Of a DNA stretch of 64,000 nt, positions 33,823-40,460 are shown one piece after another; the first letter of the stretch is position 1, and each line of letters starts with the position of its first letter. Source of the stretch: an uncultured Clostridia bacterium. GTDB lineage: Bacteria > Bacillota > Clostridia > Christensenellales > Borkfalkiaceae. The stretch lies in the NCBI GenBank assembly GCA_944327625.1, contig CALVHL010000006.1, positions 36,697 to 100,696 of the forward strand, read 5' to 3'. The position numbers and the translations under genes are program-made. The notes under the pieces were generated by a model that did no database searches, was not told the origin of the DNA, and worked only from the letters and a program-made list of their open reading frames with translations.

Positions 33823-34322
33823 AATACGTCATTCCCGTCATATTCATAGCCGTCCTTGTCTACGCCCTCATAAAGCGCGTCAACATATTTTCGGCATACT
33901 CGCGCGGGGCGGGCGAGGCGATTAAATTCACTTTTACGCTTCTCCCCACGCTGATCTGCATATTCATTATGTGTCAGCTGTTTGAAAGGTCGGGGCTTGC
34001 CTCCGCGCTGACGGACGCGCTTTCGCCCGCAATGAGCGCGCTCGGAATACCGAAAGAGCTTACCAAGCTCATACTCATCAAGCCCTTTTCGGGCAGCGGT
34101 TCGCTCGCCTACCTGACGGAAATTCTTGAAAGCCACGGCGCGGACAGCTACATTTCGCGCTGTGCCTGCGTGCTGTACGGTTCGAGCGAGACGGTATTCT
34201 ATATTTCCGCCGTATATTTTGCCGCCTGCCGCCAGAAAAAGCGGCTTCTGCCCATCATCATTATCCTTATTTCGACGGCAATTTCGACGATTTTTGCCTG
34301 CCTTTTGTGTCGGTTTCTGTGA
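33819..34322 (+). CDS. spmB: Spore maturation protein SpmB
   Basis: 167 residues, four membrane helices, Gate domain. The family segments LIKPFSGSGSLAYLTEIL and CVLYGSSETVFYISAVYF are present. It overlaps spmA by 4 nt (GTGA-type junction) and is its usual partner in spore-core dehydration. The candidate small RNA gene begins about 115 bp downstream. Confidence 0.93.
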   Translation: MKYVIPVIFIAVLVYALIKRVNIFSAYSRGAGEAIKFTFTLLPTLICIFIMCQLFERSGLASALTDALSPAMSALGIPKELTKLILIKPFSGSGSLAYLTEILESHGADSYISRCACVLYGSSETVFYISAVYFAACRQKKRLLPIIIILISTAISTIFACLLCRFL

Positions 34323-34437
34323 ATTCTCTCAAATTGAAAGGTTTTTTCGCGCTGATTTTATGAAAATTGCGAGAAAAAATCAAATTTTGCTATAAAGTAT
34401 TATTTTATGAATATTTTAATTTTTTTGATTTATAAAT

Positions 34438-34465
34438 TTTACTTTATAGGTGAAATGGGTATAAT
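34438..34465 (+). promoter_or_regulatory. Promoter of the candidate small RNA
   Basis: TTTACT (34438-34443), 16-nt spacer ending in TGGG, TATAAT (34460-34465). It lies in a very AT-rich 110-bp stretch that could act as an UP element. Confidence 0.65.
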
Positions 34466-34471
34466 AGTATA

Positions 34472-34577
34472 CGTAAACAGCAAGGCAAGCTGTTTACAGC
34501 TAAAACAGTTCATTAATTTTCCCCCTTATCATACGGAAGCGGCGTAGACCTGGTGTTTGCGTCGCTTCTGTTTTTTT
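34472..34577 (+). ncRNA. Candidate orphan small RNA, about 106 nt
   Basis: Downstream of the promoter is a perfect 9-bp hairpin (GTAAACAGC at 34473-34481 with GCTGTTTAC at 34489-34497), a single-stranded C/U-rich middle with CCCCC near 34522, and an 11-bp terminator stem (34534-34544 with 34560-34570, GU pairs included) followed by seven T. The region has no ORF with an SD, and the next gene is convergent, so it is not a leader. I recognise no known RNA family. Confidence 0.6.
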
Positions 34578-34620
34578 GCCGCTGATTTTAAAGCAGGCGG
34601 CGCGGAAATAAATATCGCAA

Positions 34621-34659
34621 AAAGGCAGTGCGGACGAAAATTTCGTCCGCACTGCCTTT
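34621..34659 (-). terminator. Strong bidirectional terminator of the cysteine desulfurase gene
   Basis: A perfect 19-bp inverted repeat beginning AAAGGCAGTGCGG around one central base. On the minus strand it is followed by TTGCGATATTTATTT. Confidence 0.8.
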
Positions 34660-34675
34660 ATCTTCAATAAAATTC

Positions 34676-34795
34676 AATTGCCCCGCACATATCCCGCGTT
34701 CAACGCATTTTTTCGGGAAAAACACGAAAATGCGCGAAAATGCGATTGCCCCGCATATATGTGCCGACGAACGGCATTTTACGGCGTTTTAGCGG
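34676..34795 (+). repeat. Convergent-spacer repeat cluster 3 (two copies)
   Basis: Two copies of the repeat core begin at about 34678 (TTGCCCCGCACATATCCC) and 34746 (TTGCCCCGCATATATGTG). Each is followed by an AACG(C/G)-(A)TTTT tail. Same orientation as the other clusters. Confidence 0.7.
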
Positions 34796-34804
34796 CGGCA
34801 GAGA

Positions 34805-35947
34805 TCACCCGTTTTTGCGTGAAGTTCTTATGCGCTCCACCACCTCTTTAACCCTTGCGGCGGCGTCTATCGCCTCGCCGAGCGTATTGTCCTTGCCGAA
34901 GGTGAAGCGCACGGCGGACTTAACCCGCCGCTCGTCCAGCCCCATTGCAAGCAGTACGTGCGAGAGCGTAACCGCGCCCGACGAGCAGGCAGAGCCCGTC
35001 GAAGCCGCCACCCCGCAGAGGTCGAGCCCGAATACTATCTGTTCGCCGTCGCACCCGTCGAATGAGATGTTGGCGTTTGCGGGCAGTCTCTGTTCCTCGC
35101 TGCCGTTGAGCTCCGTTCCGTCGATTTCGTTCAGTACGCGCGCGGCGAAAGCGTCGCGCATGACGGCAACCCTGCGGTTATTCTCCTCGGCGTTGCGCAC
35201 GGCAAAGCGAAGCGCCGCGGCACAGCCGACCGCGCCCGCGACGTAAGTAGTGCCCGCGCGCAGCCCCCTCTCCTGATTGCCGCCCGAGAGCAGCCGCCCG
35301 AAGCGCGTTCCCCTTTTCATGTACAGCCCGCCGAAGCCCTTAGGCCCGTAGAACTTGTGCGCGGCGAAGCCCATTCCGTCGGCGGGGAAGCGCGAAAAGG
35401 GCAATACGCCCGCCGTCTGAACGCAGTCGCAGTAGAAGAACGCCCCGCGGCTCTTAACCCGCTCGTATATGTCCGCAATCGGCTGAATTACGCCCGTCTC
35501 GTTATTTGCCGCCATTACGCCGACGAAGACCGTATCGGGGCGGACAGCCGCCTCCACCGCCCCCGCGCGGACTATACCCTCGCTATCGGGGTTTACGAGC
35601 GTCAGCTCCCACCCGTACGCGCACATATCGCGCGCACTCTCGAGGAGCGCGGGGTGCTCGATTGCCGACAGCACTATGTGTCTGCCCCTGTCCTTATTTG
35701 CGGCGCAGATGCCTTTGAGCGCGGTATTCGCCGCCTCCGTGCCGCCCGAAGTGAAATAAAGGCAGTCGGCGGAAACGCCCATAATTGCGGCTATTTCGTC
35801 CCTCGCCGCCGTGACGGCATTTGCGGCGCGTCTGCCCGCCGAGTGCTGGCTGGACGGATTGCCGTAATTTTCGGTGAGGTAGGGCATCATCTCCTCCAAC
35901 ACCTCTTTGTCGAGCGGCGTAGTCGCCGCGTGGTCGAGATATATCAT
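34805..35947 (-). CDS. Cysteine desulfurase (NifS/IscS family)
   Basis: 380 residues. It is a PLP enzyme that removes sulfur from cysteine for Fe-S clusters or tRNA thiolation. Family start YLDHAATTPLD; the PLP lysine is in AAHKFYGPKG near residue 205; the active-site cysteine loop is ASTGSACSSGAV near residue 325. No scaffold (IscU) gene is adjacent, so its partner is not shown. The C-terminus ERIRTSRKNG suggests the NifS/IscS-type (group I) subclass. It follows the membrane protein gene by 4 nt. Confidence 0.92.
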   Translation of the reverse strand: MIYLDHAATTPLDKEVLEEMMPYLTENYGNPSSQHSAGRRAANAVTAARDEIAAIMGVSADCLYFTSGGTEAANTALKGICAANKDRGRHIVLSAIEHPALLESARDMCAYGWELTLVNPDSEGIVRAGAVEAAVRPDTVFVGVMAANNETGVIQPIADIYERVKSRGAFFYCDCVQTAGVLPFSRFPADGMGFAAHKFYGPKGFGGLYMKRGTRFGRLLSGGNQERGLRAGTTYVAGAVGCAAALRFAVRNAEENNRRVAVMRDAFAARVLNEIDGTELNGSEEQRLPANANISFDGCDGEQIVFGLDLCGVAASTGSACSSGAVTLSHVLLAMGLDERRVKSAVRFTFGKDNTLGEAIDAAARVKEVVERIRTSRKNG

Positions 35948-35951
35948 ATCG

Positions 35952-36827
35952 TCAGTCCCTGAGCGCGGAATATACGGCGGTGAACGCCCGAAGCCGCGCC
36001 TGTTTTTGATTGAATTCCCTGCCGAGCTTAGTCGAGGAATTGCTGCGGTTGAGTTTTACGCGGTAAATAGCCCTTGACAGCCTGCGCCCCGTAAAGATGA
36101 GCGCGCCAGCCGCAACTACGGCAAGCACCGCGCAGACTATCGTCGCCGCGACGAGCGCCTGACTTTCCGAGCTGTGCGTCATTCCGCCGAAAACGGCGGC
36201 GAGCACCACGCATGCAAGAAGGGGTATGAGCGCACAGAGGAAGAAAATCGTCTCGCGCGTGCGCGCCGCCCGAAGCTCCTGCCCGCGTTCTGCCTTTTTC
36301 GCCCTGTTCTCTTTGTCGAGAGCGGCAACCTCCCTGCCGAGAGCGGAGATATTCTTCTTCAATTCCCCGCCCGCGCGTTCAAGCACGGCGTCTTTTTCGC
36401 CGCGGTCGGAATATTCGGAAACTTCGTCGGCATAATCCGCCGCCTCGCATATCTTGGTAAAATCGGTAAAATCGCGGGTGTACGCCCGCATTATCAAAAG
36501 CGCGGTATCCCGCTCGCCCGCGCCGCATTCCCTCGCGCCGACGAGGTGTTCGAGCGCTGTCGAGAACCTGCCAGCGCCGAGGTCGGAAACTGCGCGCGCA
36601 AGGTGCTGCTTTCTTCTCTCCTCGCGCTCCGCCGCCTCCCTTTTCTGCCTCTCGCGCACGACTTCGGGATCTTCCTCGTCCTGCTCCTCGTCGCCCGCCA
36701 CCTCGAAGACGACTTGCTCGACGCGCCCGTCGTCTATGACCAGCTCATCCTCGCCGTCGTCGCCCGTCAGTATGCGGAATTTGCTCTTTCCGTCAATGTC
36801 GTCGTCCAAAAGTCTTTCTTCTGCCAT
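35952..36827 (-). CDS. Membrane protein with acidic N-terminus, unknown function
   Basis: 291 residues. The N-terminal 75 residues are very acidic and then Glu/Arg-rich coiled coil (REEERRKQ-type). A middle helical region is TPR-like (FSTALEHLVGAREC). Two membrane helices lie near residues 195-213 (IFFLCALIPLLACVVLAAV) and 222-245. A short basic tail follows. I do not recognise the family. The ATG overlaps the ispE stop by one base (TAATG), and the desulfurase follows by 4 nt, so it is in an ispE operon. Confidence 0.72.
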   Translation of the reverse strand: MAEERLLDDDIDGKSKFRILTGDDGEDELVIDDGRVEQVVFEVAGDEEQDEEDPEVVRERQKREAAEREERRKQHLARAVSDLGAGRFSTALEHLVGARECGAGERDTALLIMRAYTRDFTDFTKICEAADYADEVSEYSDRGEKDAVLERAGGELKKNISALGREVAALDKENRAKKAERGQELRAARTRETIFFLCALIPLLACVVLAAVFGGMTHSSESQALVAATIVCAVLAVVAAGALIFTGRRLSRAIYRVKLNRSNSSTKLGREFNQKQARLRAFTAVYSALRD

Positions 36828-37693
36828 TATCTCTCCTTGTCAGTCGCGGTGCAGGTCTTGGTCTGGATAAAGCGGAACTTGCCGCGGTATCTGCTCGCCG
36901 CGTACCTCAGAAATTGGTCGTTTTCAAATATGGCGTAGACCGCACTGCCCGAACCGCTCATGCACACGCCGAGCGGATCGAACGCCCTGAGCGCCTCGTA
37001 CGCCTCCTCCACCTGCGGGTTGAGCGCCTTTGCGGGGGCGTACAGCCCGTTGGAGAGCGCCGCGCCCAGCCTTGCCTTATCGCCCGCGAGAATGGCGGCA
37101 ACCGCCTCGTCCGTGGAGTGCGAGGGCGAGCCGAGCGTGTCGGACAGCCTGTAACATTCGCCTGTGGAAACGCCGTCGGGCGGCAGAAGTATGCCTATAT
37201 CGAGCTTCAAATTGCCGTCGATATATTCGACCTTCTCGCCCCTGCCGCGCATTCGCGCATAGCCGCCGCCCAGCATATAGCCGCAGTCGCTGCCGATAGC
37301 GTCCGCAATGCGCTTCAAAAGCGGCAGATCGTCCATATCGTACAGCTTTGCGAGCGCGTTGAGTACGCCCGCGACGTCCGCCGACGAACCGCCCAGCCCC
37401 GCGCCCATGGGAATATTCTTCCACACGGCGATAGACGCGCCGTCCGAGCCCGTGAGCTTTATGAACGCCTCCGCCGCACGCGCGGCATTGTTGAGCTCGT
37501 AGGGAATACTCTCGCTGCCCATGCCGTGCATTTCTATGCTTACGAGCTTGTCCTTGCGCTTTTTGGCGGTTATCGTATCGGCAATATCGACGGTAGTCAC
37601 CGCGCTGTCGATGAGGTGATAGCCGTTCTCCGCGCCGACGAGGTCGAGCGTGAGGTTTATCTTGGCATACGCCTTAACTCTTACATAGTTCAT
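36827..37693 (-). CDS. ispE: 4-diphosphocytidyl-2-C-methylerythritol kinase IspE
   Basis: 288 residues. It phosphorylates CDP-methylerythritol in the non-mevalonate isoprenoid pathway. The GHMP-kinase ATP loop is PMGAGLGGSSADVAGVL near residue 90; the N-terminal substrate motif is AYAKINLTLDLVG; the C-terminal motif is GVCMSGSGSAVYAIF. ATG 37693 is right at the predicted transcript start: TTGATA-N17-TATAAT ends 6 nt before it. Upstream in-frame codons are before the promoter. Confidence 0.94.
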   Translation of the reverse strand: MNYVRVKAYAKINLTLDLVGAENGYHLIDSAVTTVDIADTITAKKRKDKLVSIEMHGMGSESIPYELNNAARAAEAFIKLTGSDGASIAVWKNIPMGAGLGGSSADVAGVLNALAKLYDMDDLPLLKRIADAIGSDCGYMLGGGYARMRGRGEKVEYIDGNLKLDIGILLPPDGVSTGECYRLSDTLGSPSHSTDEAVAAILAGDKARLGAALSNGLYAPAKALNPQVEEAYEALRAFDPLGVCMSGSGSAVYAIFENDQFLRYAASRYRGKFRFIQTKTCTATDKER

Positions 37694-37699
37694 GCCACA

Positions 37700-37728
37700 A
37701 TTATAGCACACCGCCGCCGCATTATCAA
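37700..37728 (-). promoter_or_regulatory. Promoter giving a leaderless ispE mRNA
   Basis: TTGATA (37728-37723), 17-nt spacer, TATAAT (37705-37700), then 6 nt to ATG 37693. This is the clearest leaderless arrangement in the window. Confidence 0.8.
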
Positions 37729-37746
37729 CAAACGCGCACAAAAAAA

Positions 37747-37777
37747 GAGGCGGCGGGGCAAATTGCCCGACCGCCTC
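37747..37777 (-). terminator. Terminator of the SipL-like gene
   Basis: Stem GAGGCGG / CCGCCTC with an inner GGGCAA-TTGCCC extension, followed by TTTTTT on the minus strand. Confidence 0.85.
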
Positions 37778-37789
37778 GCATATTCAAGA

Positions 37790-39283
37790 CTATTTCGTCG
37801 CCTGCCGCGCACGGTAGACTATTATCCGCTCCTTTCCCGTCAGGGGATAGGAGAGCGAGGGGTTGAGCGCGGCGACTTCGTCGGGGCTCTGAGAGAGCTT
37901 TTTAGCCGCCTCCCACAGCCCGTCGCCCGCCGCGGGGAAGCACACCGACAGCGCACCGAGAGGCACGGGCTTTTCCCTGCCCTCGACAATCGAGCTTATG
38001 TAGCGTATCTTTCTCTCCCTCGTCACGACGGCGCAGATTTTGAGCACCGCCTCCGCCTCGACCTCTCCCTCGGCGCGAAGGCGCACCGAAATGCCGCTGA
38101 CGGCGCAGTCGAGCCGCACCTTCTGTCCGTCGTCCGCCATGCCCGCCAGCCGTTCGGCAAAGGGCAGCTCGAACACCGTGCTCCTCATCTCGCCGTTCTG
38201 CTCGTAGACGAGCGTCGCCCTTACGACGCCCTCGACGGCGCTCGGCGAAGAAGCCTGCGCACACTCTGCCTCTGGCAGGGCAACCGCCGCGAAACGACAG
38301 TCATAGCCGAGCTTGCCGCTCGTCGCCGCCAGCCCCGAGACGCGCTGGGTATATACCTTGATCTCCCCGCACTCCTCGTATTCCTCATCCGAAAAGGCAA
38401 GTTCAAGCTCGTTATCGCAGGAGAAGGCGTCGACTGCGGCGTCGTCCTCGGTGACGTCGTAGATATTGCCGCTGAACGCCAGCGTGCAGGTGAACTCTAC
38501 CTCGCACTTGCCGCGCTCCTCGTTGACCGTCGCGGCGACGTTGAGGTCGCTTATTTCGGCAAAGGCGATCGCCTGTCTGCCGAGCGAACAGTCGTCGCAG
38601 GCGACGACGCTTCTGAACGGAATAACCCTTTCGAGCGTGGCGGGCGACTGACCGCGCATGGCGAACAGCGAGAGATATATCTCGCCGTTTATTTCCGCCT
38701 CGCCCGTGCCGCAGACGACCGACTGCACGACCGCCTTTGCCGACGGCACGAGTATGTCCGCAACGCTGTCCGCGTCGAACTTATCCTCCACCTCGCTCTC
38801 GCCCGAAAAGTTTATGACCGAGCAGAACGAAGTGCGTCTGAGGTTGAGGAACGCGCCCTCCGCGCCCGTGACGTAGCTCCGCTCGCCGCGGATATACGCG
38901 CATATATCCGCCGAGACGATTGCCGCCACGACGAAGGACGAACCCTCCCTGCGCACGCTTATCTTGTCGCAGGCAAGGCGGGTGGTTAAGGTATGCGAGG
39001 AAGTAAGCCGCTCGTCGTCGGCGGAATGGGAAAATTCCGCACCCTTCTGCATACGGCAGAGTTTACCCTCCTCGTCGGCGCAGACGATGGAGAGCACCAG
39101 CCGCCCCGCGTAGTTCGCCCTGCCTGCCGCCGCCTCCGACAGCACGCAGCTGAGCTGGGGGCTGACGGCGATAATCTCCGAAATGTCGGTCGACTGGGGG
39201 AAGCGGCACTCTACAATCGACTGGCTTGCCAGACGGAAAGCGGCGCTGTTGTAATTATTGGTGACAACTGTGGGATTCAACAT
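37790..39283 (-). CDS. sipL: SPOCS-domain (DUF3794) spore coat/cortex-layer protein with LysM, SipL-like
   Basis: 497 residues. It has repeated SPOCS/DUF3794 beta domains (for example QSIVECRFPQSTDISEIIAV and EVEAEAVLKICAVVTRERKI) and a C-terminal LysM motif (DGLWEAAKKLSQSPDEVAAL). This is the arrangement of SipL, which anchors the basal spore coat protein SpoIVA in Clostridia. A promoter of mother-cell sigma-E type (39311-39338) supports that role. The SD is AAAGGAG. It may instead be a related coat morphogenetic protein. Confidence 0.82.
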   Translation of the reverse strand: MLNPTVVTNNYNSAAFRLASQSIVECRFPQSTDISEIIAVSPQLSCVLSEAAAGRANYAGRLVLSIVCADEEGKLCRMQKGAEFSHSADDERLTSSHTLTTRLACDKISVRREGSSFVVAAIVSADICAYIRGERSYVTGAEGAFLNLRRTSFCSVINFSGESEVEDKFDADSVADILVPSAKAVVQSVVCGTGEAEINGEIYLSLFAMRGQSPATLERVIPFRSVVACDDCSLGRQAIAFAEISDLNVAATVNEERGKCEVEFTCTLAFSGNIYDVTEDDAAVDAFSCDNELELAFSDEEYEECGEIKVYTQRVSGLAATSGKLGYDCRFAAVALPEAECAQASSPSAVEGVVRATLVYEQNGEMRSTVFELPFAERLAGMADDGQKVRLDCAVSGISVRLRAEGEVEAEAVLKICAVVTRERKIRYISSIVEGREKPVPLGALSVCFPAAGDGLWEAAKKLSQSPDEVAALNPSLSYPLTGKERIIVYRARQATK

Positions 39284-39310
39284 ATAATGGCTCCTTTTTG
39301 ATTACAGGCT

Positions 39311-39338
39311 ATTATATGCCGCCCGCCGCCGCGATATG
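39311..39338 (-). promoter_or_regulatory. Sigma-E-like sporulation promoter of the SipL-like gene
   Basis: GCATATC at about 39340-39334 and CATATAAT at 39318-39311, with 14 nt between ATATC and CATATAAT. This fits the mother-cell sigma-E pattern (KMATATT-N14-CATACANT) closely. Confidence 0.55.
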
Positions 39339-39343
39339 CGCGT

Positions 39344-39589
39344 TTACATTGCCTCGGGCGAGAGAAAGACCTTGCCGCAGAGTATTTCCGAATAGGAATA
39401 GCTCGTCTTGCCGAGAAAATTCTTGTCCCGCGGCTCGACGGTGAATATCGACGGATATATGCCCGACAGCGTCGCGCTGAAAGTCACGTATTTATTCCTG
39501 CCCATGTTGAGCCGCACCCTTACGGGCTGCATATAGCATTCCTGAATGTTCTTTTTTATTTCCGCAATGGTTTTCTGTTGCCGTATCAT
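39344..39589 (-). CDS. veg: Veg family protein
   Basis: 81 residues (DUF1021). In Bacillus subtilis, Veg stimulates biofilm genes and is highly expressed in vegetative cells. Features are the N-terminal helix TIAEIKKNIQECYMQPV, the strand region VRLNMGRNKYVTFSATL, and SGIYPSIFTVEP, a clear Veg signature. The ATG is preceded by TAAAAT ending 6 nt upstream and no SD, so the message is probably leaderless. Confidence 0.9.
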   Translation of the reverse strand: MIRQQKTIAEIKKNIQECYMQPVRVRLNMGRNKYVTFSATLSGIYPSIFTVEPRDKNFLGKTSYSYSEILCGKVFLSPEAM

Positions 39590-39595
39590 AATACT

Positions 39596-39601
39596 ATTTT
39601 A
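39596..39601 (-). promoter_or_regulatory. -10 element 6 nt before veg
   Basis: TAAAAT (39601-39596) then 6 nt to ATG 39589. The -35 is weak (TGTATA region). Confidence 0.5.
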
Positions 39602-39624
39602 CCCACGGCTGACAAATTTATACA

Positions 39625-39651
39625 GCGGGGGCAGAATAAATCTGCCCCCGC
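39625..39651 (-). terminator. GC-rich hairpin between veg and the zinc-ribbon gene
   Basis: GCGGGGGCAGA / TCTGCCCCCGC with a 5-nt loop. The T-run is weak, so termination is uncertain. A second hairpin (CCCGCCG / CGGCGGG, 39724-39741) with CTCTTTC lies upstream. Confidence 0.55.
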
Positions 39652-39770
39652 CCGCGCCGAAGCCCTTTCAGAGCGCAAAGCCGTTCCCTCTTTCAGAGCG
39701 TCCGCGCAAGTACGAAAGAGCGCCCCGCCGAAACCGGCGGGACGCAATAATCGCAATATATTAAATTTTA

Positions 39771-40283
39771 TCAGAACAGGTCGTCGTCATCGTCGTCGTC
39801 AAAGTCGTCATCGTCGTCGAAGTCCTCGTCGGCGTCGTCGAGCGCGTCGACGTCCTCGAAGAAGTCGTCGTCGTTCTCCTCCGACTCCTCATCTTCATAA
39901 TCGTCGTCTTCTTCCAGCTCCTCTTTGAGCTCCTCATCGAGTTCGGCGTCGTCGAGCGTCAGATCGTCGGCCTCGTCGTCGAGGTAGTTCTTCCACTCCT
40001 CATCCTTATCAGGATCAACGTCGTCGTCCTCCTCGTACTCCGACTTCTGGCGGCAGCTCTCGCACATGGTCTCGCCGAAGCGAATGTGGTTTACGCCGCA
40101 GACGGGGCAGAGTTCGCCCGCTTCGTTTTCAAGCTCCTCCTCGAGCTCCTCGTCGTCGAGGTCGGCAAACTCCAGCTTGTTGCCCTTCATTTCGGCGATG
40201 CACACGTCGCAATATTCCTGCTTCTCGCTGTCGATATAGTTAAGTTCGCACCTCGGACATTTAATATACTTTACCATAGTCAA
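39771..40283 (-). CDS. Acidic zinc-ribbon protein
   Basis: About 170 residues. The N-terminus carries two zinc-ribbon-like units: CPRCELNYIDSEKQEYCDVC and CPVCGVNHIRFGETMCESC. The C-terminal half is almost pure Asp/Glu (ending DDFDDDDDDDLF). The two halves suggest a nucleic-acid or RNA-polymerase-binding adaptor with a DNA-mimic-like tail; this is inference. The start is TTG 40283 (GAGG with 8-nt spacing) or ATG 40277. Promoter TTTACA-N17-TATAAT at 40358-40330. Confidence 0.72.
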   Translation of the reverse strand: MTMVKYIKCPRCELNYIDSEKQEYCDVCIAEMKGNKLEFADLDDEELEEELENEAGELCPVCGVNHIRFGETMCESCRQKSEYEEDDDVDPDKDEEWKNYLDDEADDLTLDDAELDEELKEELEEDDDYEDEESEENDDDFFEDVDALDDADEDFDDDDDFDDDDDDDLF

Positions 40284-40329
40284 GTTTTCCCCCTCAACTT
40301 TTTATATCAATAGTTCTTATTGCTGTAAC

Positions 40330-40358
40330 ATTATATTAGTATTTGAATAATTTGTAAA
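40330..40358 (-). promoter_or_regulatory. Promoter of the zinc-ribbon gene
   Basis: TTTACA (40358-40353), 17-nt spacer, TATAAT (40335-40330). Confidence 0.75.
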
Positions 40359-40417
40359 CTGTTTTAATAAATTATTTTAGCCAAAGACCGAAAAATAATC
40401 ATTTTTTTTGTAAAAAA

Positions 40418-40448
40418 AGGGGCAGCCCCGAAAAATCGGAACTGCCCG
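40418..40448 (-). terminator. Terminator of the 756-residue protein gene
   Basis: Stem GGGCAG / CTGCCC with an inner CCGA-TCGG extension, followed by TTTTTTT on the minus strand. Confidence 0.85.
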
Positions 40449-40460
40449 TCGTCATTTTTA

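Noticed and set aside
34472..34577. 6S RNA or SRP RNA
   Set aside because: Too short and without a long open helix for 6S; no GGAA-type tetraloop helix as in SRP RNA.
36914..38989. 691-codon plus-strand open frame opposite ispE and the SipL-like gene
   Set aside because: The opposite strand encodes two well-supported genes. The frame has no SD, and its Arg/Ala-rich composition is what C/G-ending codons give when read antisense.
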